50,493 nt of DNA from Nitrospira sp. UBA6493 (lineage in GTDB: Bacteria; Nitrospirota; Nitrospiria; Nitrospirales; Nitrospiraceae), in contig DJMJ01000039.1 of assembly GCA_002435325.1 (NCBI GenBank), positions 1-50,493 of the forward strand, given 5' to 3'. Shown piece by piece: positions 1 through 9,135 of this stretch. The position numbers and the translations under genes are program-made. Position 1 is the first letter of the stretch, and each line of letters begins with the position of its first letter. Under the pieces are notes generated by a model. The model had not been told where the DNA came from. It did no database searches and was given only the letters and a program-made list of their open reading frames with translations.

Positions 1-1101
1 CTTCTGATCGGCCAGCTTCTTGAATCGTTCAAAGGCGTGGTTGATCTCCTCCTCGGAGAGCTTGTAGCCCAAATCCTCCAACCGCTGGCGGAAGGCGTGA
101 CGGCCTGATAACTTGCCCATCACCATTTTGCTTTCGACCAGCCCGATCGTTTCCGGTCGCATGATCTCGTAGGTCGTCTTGTCCTTCAACAGCCCGTCCT
201 GATGAATGCCGGACGTGTGGGCGAAGGCATTCGCTCCGACGATCGCCTTGTTCGGCTGCACCACCATGCCGGTAATCTTGCTGACCAGCCGGCTGCTCTT
301 GGCGATCTCCTCGGTCCGGACTCCCGTATCGGCCTGATAGAAATCTTTCCTCGTCCTGAGCCCCATCACGATTTCCTCGAGAGACGTGTTCCCGGCCCGC
401 TCGCCGATCCCGTTGATCGTGCATTCGACCTGTCCCGCGCCGTTCACCACCGCCGACAGGCTGTTGGCCACCGCCAGGCCAAGGTCGTTGTGGCAATGCA
501 CGGAAATCACCGCCTGCTTGGCGTTGGGGACCTTCTCGCAAATCCCCTTGATCAACTGGCCAAACTCCTGCGGAACCGCATAGCCCACGGTGTCCGGAAT
601 ATTGATGGTTCCCGCTCCAGCCGCAATGACCGCTTCAATCACCTCGTAGAGGTAGGCCGGGTCGGACCGGCTGGCGTCCATCGGGGAAAATTCCACATCG
701 CTAACGTAACTTCTCGCCCGCTGCACCATCTCGACCGCTCGCTTCTTCGCTTCCTCCCGCGTCATCCGAAACTGATGTTTCAAATGAATGTCCGACGTCG
801 AGAGGAACGTATGGATCCGGACCTTCGGCGCCCCCTTGAGCGCTTCCCACGCACGGTCGATGTCTTCCGGACGCGCGCGGGCCAGGCTGCAAATCGTCGG
901 CCCCTCCACTTCCTGCGCAATCCGCCGCACCGCTTCAAAATCGCCGGGCGAACTGTAGGCGAACCCGGCTTCGATAATATCGACGCCCAGACGTGCCAGC
1001 TGCTTCGCCACCATCACTTTTTCTTCCACATTCATGCTGGCGCCGGGCGATTGCTCGCCGTCGCGCAACGTCGTATCGAAAATCCTAATCATCCGTTCCA
1101 T
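1..1101 (-). CDS. leuA: 2-isopropylmalate synthase, C-terminus beyond the left edge
   Basis: Condenses acetyl-CoA with 2-oxoisovalerate, the first committed step of leucine synthesis, in the cytoplasm. 367 codons are visible from ATG at 1101. The DTTLRDGEQ signature of the DRE-TIM metallolyase family lies at residues 9-17 and the HCHND metal-binding motif at 202-206, followed by the NGIGERAGN stretch typical of LeuA. The visible part is the catalytic barrel and linker; the C-terminal LeuA regulatory domain, if present, lies outside the window. A second in-frame ATG (residue 4) is an alternative start. A T-box leader sits directly upstream, so leuA is probably controlled by uncharged tRNA-Leu. 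It is the last visible member of a minus-strand ilv-psd-pssA-leuA series. Homocitrate or citramalate synthase is less likely given the motifs and context. Confidence 0.95.
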   Translation of the reverse strand, partial: MERMIRIFDTTLRDGEQSPGASMNVEEKVMVAKQLARLGVDIIEAGFAYSSPGDFEAVRRIAQEVEGPTICSLARARPEDIDRAWEALKGAPKVRIHTFLSTSDIHLKHQFRMTREEAKKRAVEMVQRARSYVSDVEFSPMDASRSDPAYLYEVIEAVIAAGAGTINIPDTVGYAVPQEFGQLIKGICEKVPNAKQAVISVHCHNDLGLAVANSLSAVVNGAGQVECTINGIGERAGNTSLEEIVMGLRTRKDFYQADTGVRTEEIAKSSRLVSKITGMVVQPNKAIVGANAFAHTSGIHQDGLLKDKTTYEIMRPETIGLVESKMVMGKLSGRHAFRQRLEDLGYKLSEEEINHAFERFKKLADQK

Positions 1102-1130
1102 GGCGCTCTCCCTCTCTTCTCAGCGGACTC

Positions 1131-1395
1131 CAGAAACACAAAAGCCCTCATCCCGATCCTTGCGGATCAGGGACGAAGGCTTGACGCACTTCGTGGTACC
1201 ACCCTGCTTCGGTCACAGATGACCGCCCGTCATCCATCACCCTTCATTGGCTCCTTACGGGAGCGACACGGAATCCATTACTCGTCTTCACGGATTCGGC
1301 TCAGAGGCGAGTTCTGCGACGCACAGGCCGGCTTGCACCACCCGCCGGCTCTCTCAGATCTATGCGGCCCGCATACTACTCCTTGTCATCGCCTT
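1131..1395 (-). promoter_or_regulatory. T-box leader upstream of leuA
   Basis: On the minus strand the conserved T-box antiterminator sequence AGGGTGGTACCACG is at about 1207-1194. It is followed by a strong stem with a GCAA loop (about 1180-1143) and a T-rich stretch, which reads as the terminator. Upstream are Stem I elements resembling other leu T-boxes: an AGTAGTA motif near 1380, a GGTGCAAGCC apical segment near 1335 and a GAACTCGCC segment near 1310. The probable specifier is CTC (Leu) at 1311-1309, which fits leuA. The family works by binding uncharged tRNA and stabilising the antiterminator. The specifier is assigned by position only and was not folded. Confidence 0.88.
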
Positions 1396-2197
1396 ACGCT
1401 TTGGGTTCTATCACAGGCTGATCGGACTTGAGAAGGGGCTTCTTCCCCATCGCCCTGGCGACCAGCCAATACACTCGCTCTGTCGGCCCCATCAAGGCAT
1501 AACCGGCAAAGACCACAAACAGCATGACCTCGGGCCACGCGGCAATCAGCATCAACGCAAGAATGCCCCACACCAGATAGGTGATCTGCTGATGCCCCTT
1601 GAACTTCATATCCTTAAAGCTCCGGTACTTCACCGTGCTGACCATCAGGAACGACAAGGCCAGCGTAACGATCAGCACCGGCACTGGCTTCACATCTGCT
1701 CCCATCCGGAGAACATGGTGATCAAGAATCACGAGGGAGGCCACGACTCCCGCAGCGGCAGGGATCGCCAGCCCCGTAAAATACTTGCTATCCGCCACCG
1801 CCACAGTGGAATTGAATCGTGCCAGCCGCACCGCACCCATCGCCACATAGGCAAACATCACGGCAACTCCGAACGTGCCCTGGCCGCTGAGTGCCCACGA
1901 ATAAATCATGAGGCCAGGGGCCACGCCGAATGAGACCACGTCGGACAAGGAATCGTATTCCAGCCCGAAATGACTCGTGCTATTGGTCAGCCGGGCTGAC
2001 TTTCCATCCAGCACATCAAAAATCATGGCCACCAAAATCGCAATCGATGCGGCCATATAGTCCGAGTTAAAGACCGACAGAATCGCATAGACACCACAGA
2101 ACAGATTCCCCGTCGTAAACAAATTGGGAATCAGATGCATGGCCTGGCGCTTTCGCCCTTCCTTCGCAAACGCCTGTCGCAAGCCGTTTCCCTTCAT
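1394..2197 (-). CDS. pssA: CDP-diacylglycerol--serine O-phosphatidyltransferase
   Basis: Makes phosphatidylserine from CDP-diacylglycerol and serine at the inner membrane. The 267-residue protein carries the full CDP-alcohol phosphatidyltransferase motif, DGxxAR-x8-GxxxDxxxD, reading DGKSARLTNSTSHFGLEYDSLSD but with the spacing intact (two parts: DGKSAR, then G-LEYD-SLSD). Several hydrophobic segments follow, as expected for a multi-pass membrane enzyme. Its ATG overlaps the stop of psd by four bases (ATGA), so the two are translationally coupled and form a two-step route to phosphatidylethanolamine. The gene stops just where the leuA T-box begins. Confidence 0.93.
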   Translation of the reverse strand: MKGNGLRQAFAKEGRKRQAMHLIPNLFTTGNLFCGVYAILSVFNSDYMAASIAILVAMIFDVLDGKSARLTNSTSHFGLEYDSLSDVVSFGVAPGLMIYSWALSGQGTFGVAVMFAYVAMGAVRLARFNSTVAVADSKYFTGLAIPAAAGVVASLVILDHHVLRMGADVKPVPVLIVTLALSFLMVSTVKYRSFKDMKFKGHQQITYLVWGILALMLIAAWPEVMLFVVFAGYALMGPTERVYWLVARAMGKKPLLKSDQPVIEPKA

Positions 2198-2844
2198 TGC
2201 AGTTCCCCCACAATGGTTTCCCCGCCTTTGACGCGATCACCCACTGACACACGCATTTTCGTTCCCAGCGGAAGGAACGTGTCCATCCGTGATCCGAATC
2301 GGATCAATCCAAATCGCTCGCCTCGGGGCACTCGATCACCGGCCGCCACCCAGCACACGATCCGGCGGGCGATCAATCCGGCCACCTGCACGCACAACAC
2401 CTTGGCACCCTTGTCGGTCAACATCATCAAGGCATTCTGTTCGTTCCGCAGAGTGGCCTCGGGCTTGCTGGCCACCAGAAACGCGCCTGGCTGATATTGC
2501 ACCTGCTCAATGAGCCCCTCACAGGGCGTCCGATTCACATGCACATCGAACACGTTCAAGAAAATCGTCAGCCGGATGCTACGCTCCTTGAGATACCGGG
2601 GCTCGAATTCTTCCTCAATGGCGATGACTTTCCCATCGCCCGGCGCCACAACCACATTAGCACCCTGAGGAATAACCCGAGACGGGTTACGAAAAAACCA
2701 GGCTGTAAAGAGGGTGAATCCTCCGGCAATGACAGCCGGAACAATCCACCCCATCACGCCTGATAGCAGTGTAACCCCTCCCGTTATTCCAACGAAGGGA
2801 ATTCCTTCTTTAACAATCGGGATACCGACAGCGCGATCTGCCAC
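2194..2844 (-). CDS. psd: Phosphatidylserine decarboxylase, short soluble-type family
   Basis: Converts phosphatidylserine to phosphatidylethanolamine; the pyruvoyl enzyme is formed by self-cleavage. The 216-residue length fits the short (archaeal-type) family rather than the 300-residue E. coli type. The self-cleavage site is visible near the C-terminus as RFGSRMD (Gly-Ser). Residues about 15-50 hold one or two hydrophobic segments followed by FFRNPSR, typical of this family. The start is GTG at 2844 with GAGG 11 bases upstream; no better start is seen. It follows ilvC closely and overlaps pssA, so it is probably in the same transcript. Confidence 0.92.
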   Translation of the reverse strand: MADRAVGIPIVKEGIPFVGITGGVTLLSGVMGWIVPAVIAGGFTLFTAWFFRNPSRVIPQGANVVVAPGDGKVIAIEEEFEPRYLKERSIRLTIFLNVFDVHVNRTPCEGLIEQVQYQPGAFLVASKPEATLRNEQNALMMLTDKGAKVLCVQVAGLIARRIVCWVAAGDRVPRGERFGLIRFGSRMDTFLPLGTKMRVSVGDRVKGGETIVGELQ

Positions 2845-2857
2845 AGGATGAGGAGCC

Positions 2858-3871
2858 TCAGTTTTTCGACTTATCGACGAGCTGGTCCTTCTTAAGCCAC
2901 GGCATCATCGCCCGTAGCTTGGCGCCCACCTCTTCGATGGGATGGGCCTCGCCTTTGGCCAGCAACGCATTGTAGACGGGACGATTGGCCTGGTTCTCCA
3001 GCACCCATTCTTTGGCGAACTGACCAGTCTGAATTTCGCCGAGGATCTTCTTCATTTCCTGCTTCGTCTGCTCGGTGACCACTCTCGGTCCACGCGTGAT
3101 ATCCCCGTACTTTGCCGTCGTGCTGATCGAGTACCGCATGTTGGCGATGCCGCCCTGATAGATCAAATCGACGATGAGCTTCACTTCATGCAAACACTCG
3201 AAATAGGCCATTTCCGGCGAATACCCGGCTTCCACCAGCGTTTCGAAGCCCGCCTGAATCAAAGACGTGAGTCCGCCGCAGAGCACCGCCTGTTCGCCGA
3301 ACAAGTCCGTTTCCGTCTCTTCGCGGAAATTCGTTTCGATGATGCCCGCACGCCCACCACCGACCGCGCTCGCGTAGGCCAAGCCCACCTGCCGGGTCGT
3401 CCCACTGGGATCCTGATGAATCGCGAGCAAGCACGGCACCCCGCTCCCCTTGGTGTATTCGGAGCGGACGAGATGTCCAGGGCCCTTGGGCGCCACCATA
3501 AACACATTAATATTCGCCGGAGGAACGATTTGGCCAAAATGGATATTGAATCCATGGCCAAACGCGAGATACGAGCCCGCTTTCAAATTGGGCGCAATCT
3601 CCTGCCTATAAATCGCCGCCTGCATTTCATCCGGAGCCAGAATCATGATCACATCCGATGCCTTCACCGCATCGGCCACCGGCATGACTTTCAGCCCGCT
3701 TTGCTCCGCCTTCTTCCAGGACGCGCCCTCGCGCAACCCGATGACCACGTTCACTCCGCTCTCCTTCATGTTGAGGGCGTGCGCGTGACCCTGGCTGCCG
3801 TATCCGATCACGGCGACCTTTTTATTGCGAATCTGCTGAATGTCGGCATCTTTGTCGTAATAAATCTTCAT
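2858..3871 (-). CDS. ilvC: Ketol-acid reductoisomerase, class I
   Basis: Isomerises and reduces 2-acetolactate or 2-aceto-2-hydroxybutyrate with NAD(P)H, the second common step of valine, leucine and isoleucine synthesis. The N-terminal Rossmann motif GYGSQGHAHALNMKESG and the knotted C-terminal domain (ETETDLFGEQ, later SNTAKYG-like segment ISTTAKYGD) are clear; about 337 residues is the class I length. Two ATG codons lie in tandem (3874 and 3871); GAGGAG is six bases from the second, which I prefer. It lies between ilvH and psd on the minus strand. Confidence 0.97.
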   Translation of the reverse strand: MKIYYDKDADIQQIRNKKVAVIGYGSQGHAHALNMKESGVNVVIGLREGASWKKAEQSGLKVMPVADAVKASDVIMILAPDEMQAAIYRQEIAPNLKAGSYLAFGHGFNIHFGQIVPPANINVFMVAPKGPGHLVRSEYTKGSGVPCLLAIHQDPSGTTRQVGLAYASAVGGGRAGIIETNFREETETDLFGEQAVLCGGLTSLIQAGFETLVEAGYSPEMAYFECLHEVKLIVDLIYQGGIANMRYSISTTAKYGDITRGPRVVTEQTKQEMKKILGEIQTGQFAKEWVLENQANRPVYNALLAKGEAHPIEEVGAKLRAMMPWLKKDQLVDKSKN

Positions 3872-3928
3872 CATGAACTCCTCAAAAACTCCCTGTTTCA
3901 GAATACATCCGTTTAGCTGAACGACTGA

Positions 3929-4447
3929 TTATTCGCGCGCCACCTTCTTCGGTTGCACAACACTCGCCCGAATCGGCTCACGGGCAACCGCCACACGGCC
4001 GGTCCGAGTGAGCTCCTTGATGCCAAGCGGTTGCAACAAATTGATGATGGCTTCGATCTTTTTCGGATCGCCCGTCACTTCGATCGTGTAAGTAGCCGGG
4101 GTCGAATCAATGATGTTCGCCCTGAATATGTCCGCAATCCTAAGCGCCTCGGCTCGGTCTTCCGCCTTCGTATGCACCTTGATCAGCGCCGTCTCCCGCG
4201 AAACGAACTCGCTTTCATTCAGGTCGACCACCTTGATGACATCGATCAGCTTATTCAACTGCTTCACGATCTGTTCGATGATGCGGTCATCGCCGGACGT
4301 GACAATGATCATTTGCGACATTGATGGGTCCAGCGTCGGAGCGACCGACAGGCTCTCGATGTTAAATCCACGCCCGCTGAACAACCCCGCAACGCGGGAC
4401 AGGACGCCAAATTTATTCTCAACTGTAACAGCGATGATGTGTTCCAT
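3929..4447 (-). CDS. ilvH: Acetolactate synthase small (regulatory) subunit
   Basis: Regulatory partner of IlvB that normally stimulates the large subunit and carries valine feedback inhibition. The 172-residue protein opens with the ACT-domain sequence VTVENKFGVLSRVAGLFSGRGFNI, here split as VENKFGVLSRVAG and FSGRGFNIESL, at residues about 8-35, followed by a second ACT-like half. The start ATG is 11 bases from the ilvB stop, so the subunits are made from one transcript. The length and order are usual for the family. Confidence 0.96.
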   Translation of the reverse strand: MEHIIAVTVENKFGVLSRVAGLFSGRGFNIESLSVAPTLDPSMSQMIIVTSGDDRIIEQIVKQLNKLIDVIKVVDLNESEFVSRETALIKVHTKAEDRAEALRIADIFRANIIDSTPATYTIEVTGDPKKIEAIINLLQPLGIKELTRTGRVAVAREPIRASVVQPKKVARE

Positions 4448-4458
4448 TATGCGTTGCC

Positions 4459-6240
4459 TTACGCGGTCAAGACTGTATCTTTATCTTCCGGCGTCACCTT
4501 CCCAACGCCCGCCTGTTTTTGCTTCTTCTTCAACTCAGGCGGATCTTCCAGAATCATTTCATGATTACACCCGCCGGCCGGAATCATGGGATAGCAGTTT
4601 TCGAACCGATAGGTCGGCACATCCACGATCACAGGCTTATCGACCGCAATGGCTTCCTTCAGCACCCCATCGAGATCGCCCACCTTGCTGGCCCGTAACC
4701 CGACTGCGCCGTAGGCCTCAGCCAGCCTCACAAAGTCTGGCGTATTCTCGAGATCGCTGGAGGCATACCGTCCTTCGTAGAACAAGTCCTGCCACTGCCG
4801 CACCATCCCGTGAAAACGGTTATTCAAAACAATGATCTTCACCGGGAGCTTACTGACCACCGCGGTCGCCATCTCCTGCATGTTCATCTGAATGCTGCCG
4901 TCTCCGGCAATGCAGAGCACCAACCGGTCTCGATAGGCAGCCTGCGCCCCCATGGCAGCCGGGAAGCCAAAACCCATGGTCCCCAATCCGCCTGAGGTTA
5001 GCCAGCGATTCGGCTTGGCCAGCTTGAAATATTGCGCAGCCCACATTTGATGCTGGCCCACGTCAGTCGACACAATCGGGTCACGATCCTTTGTCAGCTC
5101 ATAAAGTCGCTTGACCACATGCTGCGGCTTGATCGGTCCGTCGGCATCCTGCTGATAGGTCAAGGGATGATTGCGCTGCCACTCATGAATCTGATCCCAC
5201 CAGGGCTTGCGCAATTCCTTTTGCTCGCCATTCACCGACGCGCGAAGGATCTGGTTCAGTTCACGCAGCACTGTCTTGCAATCACCGACGATCGGAATGT
5301 CGACGTGGATGTTCTTCCGAATCGAGGTCGGATCGATATCGACATGAATAATTTTGGCATGGGGGCAAAACTCGGCGACCTTCCCCGTCACCCGGTCATC
5401 AAACCGAGCCCCTATCGCGATCACGAGATCTGAGTAATGCATCGCCATGTTAGCCTGATAGGTGCCATGCATGCCGAGCATCCCCATCGAGAGCGGATGC
5501 TCGCCCGGGAAAATCCCCAGCCCCATCAAGGTCATATCTACAGGGATCTGAGTGAGCTCGGCCAGTTCAAGCAATTCCTGCGCAGCACCAGAAAACACCG
5601 CGCCGCCCCCCACATAGAGGATCGGCTTCTTGGCCTTCATGATGGCCTCGGCAGCCTGCTTGATCTGCCACTTATTGCCTTCATAGGTCGGGTTATAGCT
5701 GCGAATTGACACGGAGTTGGGATACACGAACTCCGCTTGGGCCATCGACACGTCCTTGGGAATATCGACCAGCACAGGGCCCGGCCGCCCGGTCGTGGCA
5801 ATGTAGAACGCTTCCTTGATCGTCATCGCAAGATCGTTGACGTCTTTCACCAAGAAGTTGTACTTGGTGCAGGGACGGCTCAACCCGATATTGTCCGCTT
5901 CTTGAAACGCGTCATTGCCAATCAAACTCGTGGGGACCTGCCCGCTAAAGCAGACCAGCGGGACAGAATCCATATAGGCATCAGCCAGCGCCGTAATGAC
6001 GTTCGTCATTCCAGGCCCAGACGTCACCAACGCCACACCGGCCTTTCCAGTCGCTTTGGCATACCCTTCAGCCATATGACCGGCACCCTGCTCGTGCCGC
6101 GTCAAAATCACTTCCAAATCCTTCTGCTGATGAAGCATGTCGAAAATCTTCAGCACGACGCCACCGGGAAGCGCGAAAATCGTTTTCACCCCTTCCCGCT
6201 TGAGACTCTCGATAAAGATCTCTGATCCGTTGAGCTTCAT
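4459..6240 (-). CDS. ilvB: Acetolactate synthase large (catalytic) subunit
   Basis: Thiamine-diphosphate and FAD dependent enzyme joining two pyruvates, or pyruvate and 2-oxobutyrate; first common step of branched-chain amino acid synthesis. At 593 residues it has the normal length. The catalytic glutamate is E50 in TRHEQGAGHMAEGYA, and the ThDP-Mg motif GDGSIQMNMQE with NNRFHGMVRQWQ is in the C-terminal third. ATG 6240 has GGGAGG about eight bases upstream. It is the first gene of the ilvB-ilvH-ilvC-psd-pssA series, with a sigma70-like promoter about 120 bases upstream. Confidence 0.97.
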   Translation of the reverse strand: MKLNGSEIFIESLKREGVKTIFALPGGVVLKIFDMLHQQKDLEVILTRHEQGAGHMAEGYAKATGKAGVALVTSGPGMTNVITALADAYMDSVPLVCFSGQVPTSLIGNDAFQEADNIGLSRPCTKYNFLVKDVNDLAMTIKEAFYIATTGRPGPVLVDIPKDVSMAQAEFVYPNSVSIRSYNPTYEGNKWQIKQAAEAIMKAKKPILYVGGGAVFSGAAQELLELAELTQIPVDMTLMGLGIFPGEHPLSMGMLGMHGTYQANMAMHYSDLVIAIGARFDDRVTGKVAEFCPHAKIIHVDIDPTSIRKNIHVDIPIVGDCKTVLRELNQILRASVNGEQKELRKPWWDQIHEWQRNHPLTYQQDADGPIKPQHVVKRLYELTKDRDPIVSTDVGQHQMWAAQYFKLAKPNRWLTSGGLGTMGFGFPAAMGAQAAYRDRLVLCIAGDGSIQMNMQEMATAVVSKLPVKIIVLNNRFHGMVRQWQDLFYEGRYASSDLENTPDFVRLAEAYGAVGLRASKVGDLDGVLKEAIAVDKPVIVDVPTYRFENCYPMIPAGGCNHEMILEDPPELKKKQKQAGVGKVTPEDKDTVLTA

Positions 6241-6365
6241 ATCGTTATCCTCCCCCGGATGGCCGGAGTCTATTACTTGAGAAAATCGCCCCCACAGATA
6301 GGCCTAACAAAATCCCCAGTCTGCTTACGCAGAAAATTCTGAAATATCAATGGGAAAGATTGGAG

Positions 6366-6394
6366 ATCCTAACATCAAGCCCAACGAGGGTCAA
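6366..6394 (-). promoter_or_regulatory. Predicted sigma70 promoter for the ilvB operon
   Basis: On the minus strand TTGACC (6394-6389) and TAGGAT (6371-6366) are separated by 17 bases. Transcription would begin near 6359 and give a leader of about 120 bases before ilvB. The leader contains only a small TCTGC-GTAA-GCAGA hairpin; I see no T-box motif and no convincing leader peptide. Confidence 0.6.
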
Positions 6395-6480
6395 GAGCCA
6401 TGGGCCAGGAAGCCCTCTGCTCCCAAAACCCATTCTGTTGCCATCGTCAACAAGGAGAGTCCAAAGCGGGAAAAGAAAAA

Positions 6481-6914
<434 letters not shown>

Positions 6915-6920
6915 AGATAT

Positions 6921-6950
6921 AGTATAGGGGAAATGCCTGAGAACTGACAA
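6921..6950 (-). promoter_or_regulatory. Promoter of rnpB
   Basis: TTGTCA (6950-6945), an 18-base spacer and TATACT (6926-6921) on the minus strand. Seven bases after the -10 box is 6914, which is the predicted 5' end of RNase P RNA from pairing of helix P1, so the two lines of evidence agree. Confidence 0.75.
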
Positions 6951-6982
6951 GGAACGGAACGGCTCCAGGCAAAATGGGACGA

Positions 6983-7354
6983 TTATTCTCCTGCTGCGGC
7001 AAGAAGCTCGACGCCACCGGCCCAACAACGAGCAGGCATCTCGTGGATTGGGGCATGCTTTCTGACAAAACGACTCAGCCTCATCTGATCGTCCTGAGAG
7101 GACCGAATAAACTCCAGCCCCACAAGATTCCCCTCAGCACGCCGTACCACCGCCAGCAGGATGTTCAGGGGCGCCGATCGGTCAGGCAAAAACAGGCGCA
7201 ACCGAATATAGTCCCCAATCTTCATCGCCTCAGAACTTTCCATGAGGCAGCCGGGAAGCGACACATCGATTACCCGACCTTCCCCTATCACTCCATTCCC
7301 GGCAAACACAACGCCGCAAGCGACCGGAATCCGCTCACTGTACCGCTGCTCCAT
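6983..7354 (-). CDS. PilZ-domain protein
   Basis: Single-domain PilZ protein of about 123 residues; this family commonly binds cyclic di-GMP. The motif pair is visible: QRYSER (RxxxR type, residues 3-8) and DVSLPG (DxSxxG). The open frame extends upstream to 7498, but ATG 7354 has AAGGGGGG a few bases before it and begins just ahead of the domain, so I use that start. The gene stands alone between rnpB and the M48 protease on the minus strand. The target process (motility, polysaccharide, secretion) cannot be told from the sequence. Confidence 0.8.
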   Translation of the reverse strand: MEQRYSERIPVACGVVFAGNGVIGEGRVIDVSLPGCLMESSEAMKIGDYIRLRLFLPDRSAPLNILLAVVRRAEGNLVGLEFIRSSQDDQMRLSRFVRKHAPIHEMPARCWAGGVELLAAAGE

Positions 7355-7516
7355 AGCCCCCCCCTTGCTTCGGTGATGAGCTACTTTCTCATAACGCAGA
7401 GCCACCCGCCTATTCGTCAGAAGAGGAGCACGCTCACCTCTTACGTAGGGAAGATATCGGCAATCCTCCACGCCCGAGAATGCGGCAATCGAGGACATTG
7501 GACACCAATAGATATT

Positions 7517-8386
7517 TTATCGGCCCCCAATGGCAGGCAAATTCGAGGCAGGAACCGGTGGCCTCCCCTGGTACATCGCCAAGGCTTCAGGCATCCACTT
7601 TTTTAACTGCTGAATCCTGGTTTCGTGCCCAGGATGAGTCGACAAGAATTCCGCAGGCCCGCCGCCAGCTGATAATTGCTCCATGCGCTCCCAAAGATGA
7701 ATGGACTCACGGGGATCGTACCCCGCATCAGCAGCGAGGAGCACCCCGATATAGTCCGCTTCTGATTCATGCGCCCGGCTAAATGGTAAGAGCACCCCCA
7801 CCTGGGCTCCTGCGCCCAGCGCCGCCATCACCGCCTGGCTATACATGGGGTTACCGCCACTGGCGCCTAGCGCAGTTCCCGCTACCTGCAAAGCCGCATT
7901 CGTTAGCTGCCCCTGACTCATGCGCTCCGCCCCGTGTCGGGCCAGTGCATGCACAACTTCATGCCCGAGCACAGCAGCCAGTCCCGCCTCCGTTTTCGCC
8001 ACAGGGGAAAGGCCCGTATAGACGGCAATTTTTCCACCGGGCAAAGCAAACGCATTCATGGTTTTGTCATCCTTAATCACCGTCACTTCCCACTGAAACT
8101 GCTGGGCCATGTCAGCATACTTCGACCGCTTGGCCGCCTCGATAATGCGAGCCGCCACCCGCTTGACCGGCTCGATCTCGCGCGGATCTTGCGACAGCCG
8201 CATTTTGGGATCGCTCTTGACCTGCTGATACGCCTGTGCTCCCATCGTCATTTCCTCTGCCACCGACGTCATCAGCAATTGATGGCGTCCGGTATAAGGA
8301 TTCGTTTCACAGCCCACCAGGCTCAACGAAAAACACCAGACCGCACCAGCTAGCCACAGCCGTACCGTGCTTGTTTGATATCGCAT
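7517..8386 (-). CDS. M48-family zinc metalloprotease, lipoprotein
   Basis: Probable periplasmic protease of the BepA/LoiP/YcaL type that degrades or refolds outer-membrane proteins. The signal peptide is at residues 1-25 with lipobox LVGC (Cys26). The zinc site HEVVH is at 142-146, and the third-ligand region ESEAD is about 60 residues on. The following NPYTGRHQLL segment after the lipobox is usual for this group. The frame extends to 8413, but the ATG at 8386 is correctly spaced from GGGGGA, so I chose it. There is no TPR extension, unlike BepA. Confidence 0.88.
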   Translation of the reverse strand: MRYQTSTVRLWLAGAVWCFSLSLVGCETNPYTGRHQLLMTSVAEEMTMGAQAYQQVKSDPKMRLSQDPREIEPVKRVAARIIEAAKRSKYADMAQQFQWEVTVIKDDKTMNAFALPGGKIAVYTGLSPVAKTEAGLAAVLGHEVVHALARHGAERMSQGQLTNAALQVAGTALGASGGNPMYSQAVMAALGAGAQVGVLLPFSRAHESEADYIGVLLAADAGYDPRESIHLWERMEQLSAGGGPAEFLSTHPGHETRIQQLKKWMPEALAMYQGRPPVPASNLPAIGGR

Positions 8387-8484
8387 ATACATTCCCCCGT
8401 CACAACAACTCACAAATTGACCGGCACCTCATGCATTCGTTACATTACCGCGCCAGCACAAGCGTTTTCTACCGGGAGCTTAGA

Positions 8485-9135
8485 GTGGCCGCACCATCCG
8501 TTGAACGTATCGGCATCGACGAGTCAGGGAAAGGCGACTACTTTGGCCCCCTGGTCATCGCCGCAGTCTTTGTCGATGCCACAACCCAAGGCGAACTCGC
8601 CCTCATGCAGGTGCGGGACAGCAAGAAGATTTCCGACGGCCGCATTCTCGACATGGCGCCGGACATCAAAACCATTTGCCCGCATAGCATCGTTGCCATC
8701 GGCCCGCAGAAATACAATGAGCTGTATGCGAAGATTAAGAATTTGAATCGCTTGCTGGCCTGGGGCCATGCGCGGGCACTGGAAAATCTATTGGATCAAG
8801 TATCCTGCGGGCGGGCGATTGCCGATCAGTTTGGAGACGAGCGGCTCATCCTGAACGCCCTCCAAGAAAAGGGCCGAACAATCGTGCTGGAGCAACGACC
8901 CAAAGCCGAATCGGACATGGCCGTGGCTGCCGCCTCCATTCTCGCACGTGCAGAATTCTTGCTGCGCCTGAAGCGGCTGTCGGACGACGTCGGAACAACG
9001 CTGCCGAAAGGGGCATCACCAGCCGTGGAACTCGCCGCAAAGATGGTCATCAAGAGGCACGGGAAAGATCGCCTTGAGACCGTGGCGAAGCTGCACTTCA
9101 AGACCACACAGGCCGTCCTGGCGGGACTGGCCTAA
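8485..9135 (+). CDS. rnhC: Ribonuclease HIII-type, catalytic domain only
   Basis: Cleaves RNA in RNA-DNA hybrids. The catalytic start GIDESGKGDYFGPLV is of the RNase HIII type (DExGxGDYFGP); RNase HII usually reads DEvGRGplaGP. Further acidic residues follow in EQRPKAESD and the helix AVAAASILARAEF. GTG 8485 lies six bases after GGGAG and gives 216 residues. An upstream ATG at 8431 (234 residues) lacks a ribosome site. Either way the roughly 80-residue N-terminal TBP-like substrate-binding domain usual in RnhC is missing. The stop overlaps that of the convergent zinc-ribbon gene. Confidence 0.85.
   Translation: MAAPSVERIGIDESGKGDYFGPLVIAAVFVDATTQGELALMQVRDSKKISDGRILDMAPDIKTICPHSIVAIGPQKYNELYAKIKNLNRLLAWGHARALENLLDQVSCGRAIADQFGDERLILNALQEKGRTIVLEQRPKAESDMAVAAASILARAEFLLRLKRLSDDVGTTLPKGASPAVELAAKMVIKRHGKDRLETVAKLHFKTTQAVLAGLA

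Noticed and set aside
202..1431. 409-residue plus-strand ORF over leuA
   Set aside because: Antisense shadow of leuA and its T-box; rich in His, Arg and Pro with no family motif.
2942..3916. 324-residue plus-strand ORF over ilvC
   Set aside because: Exact antisense of a clear ilvC; no domain and no ribosome site.
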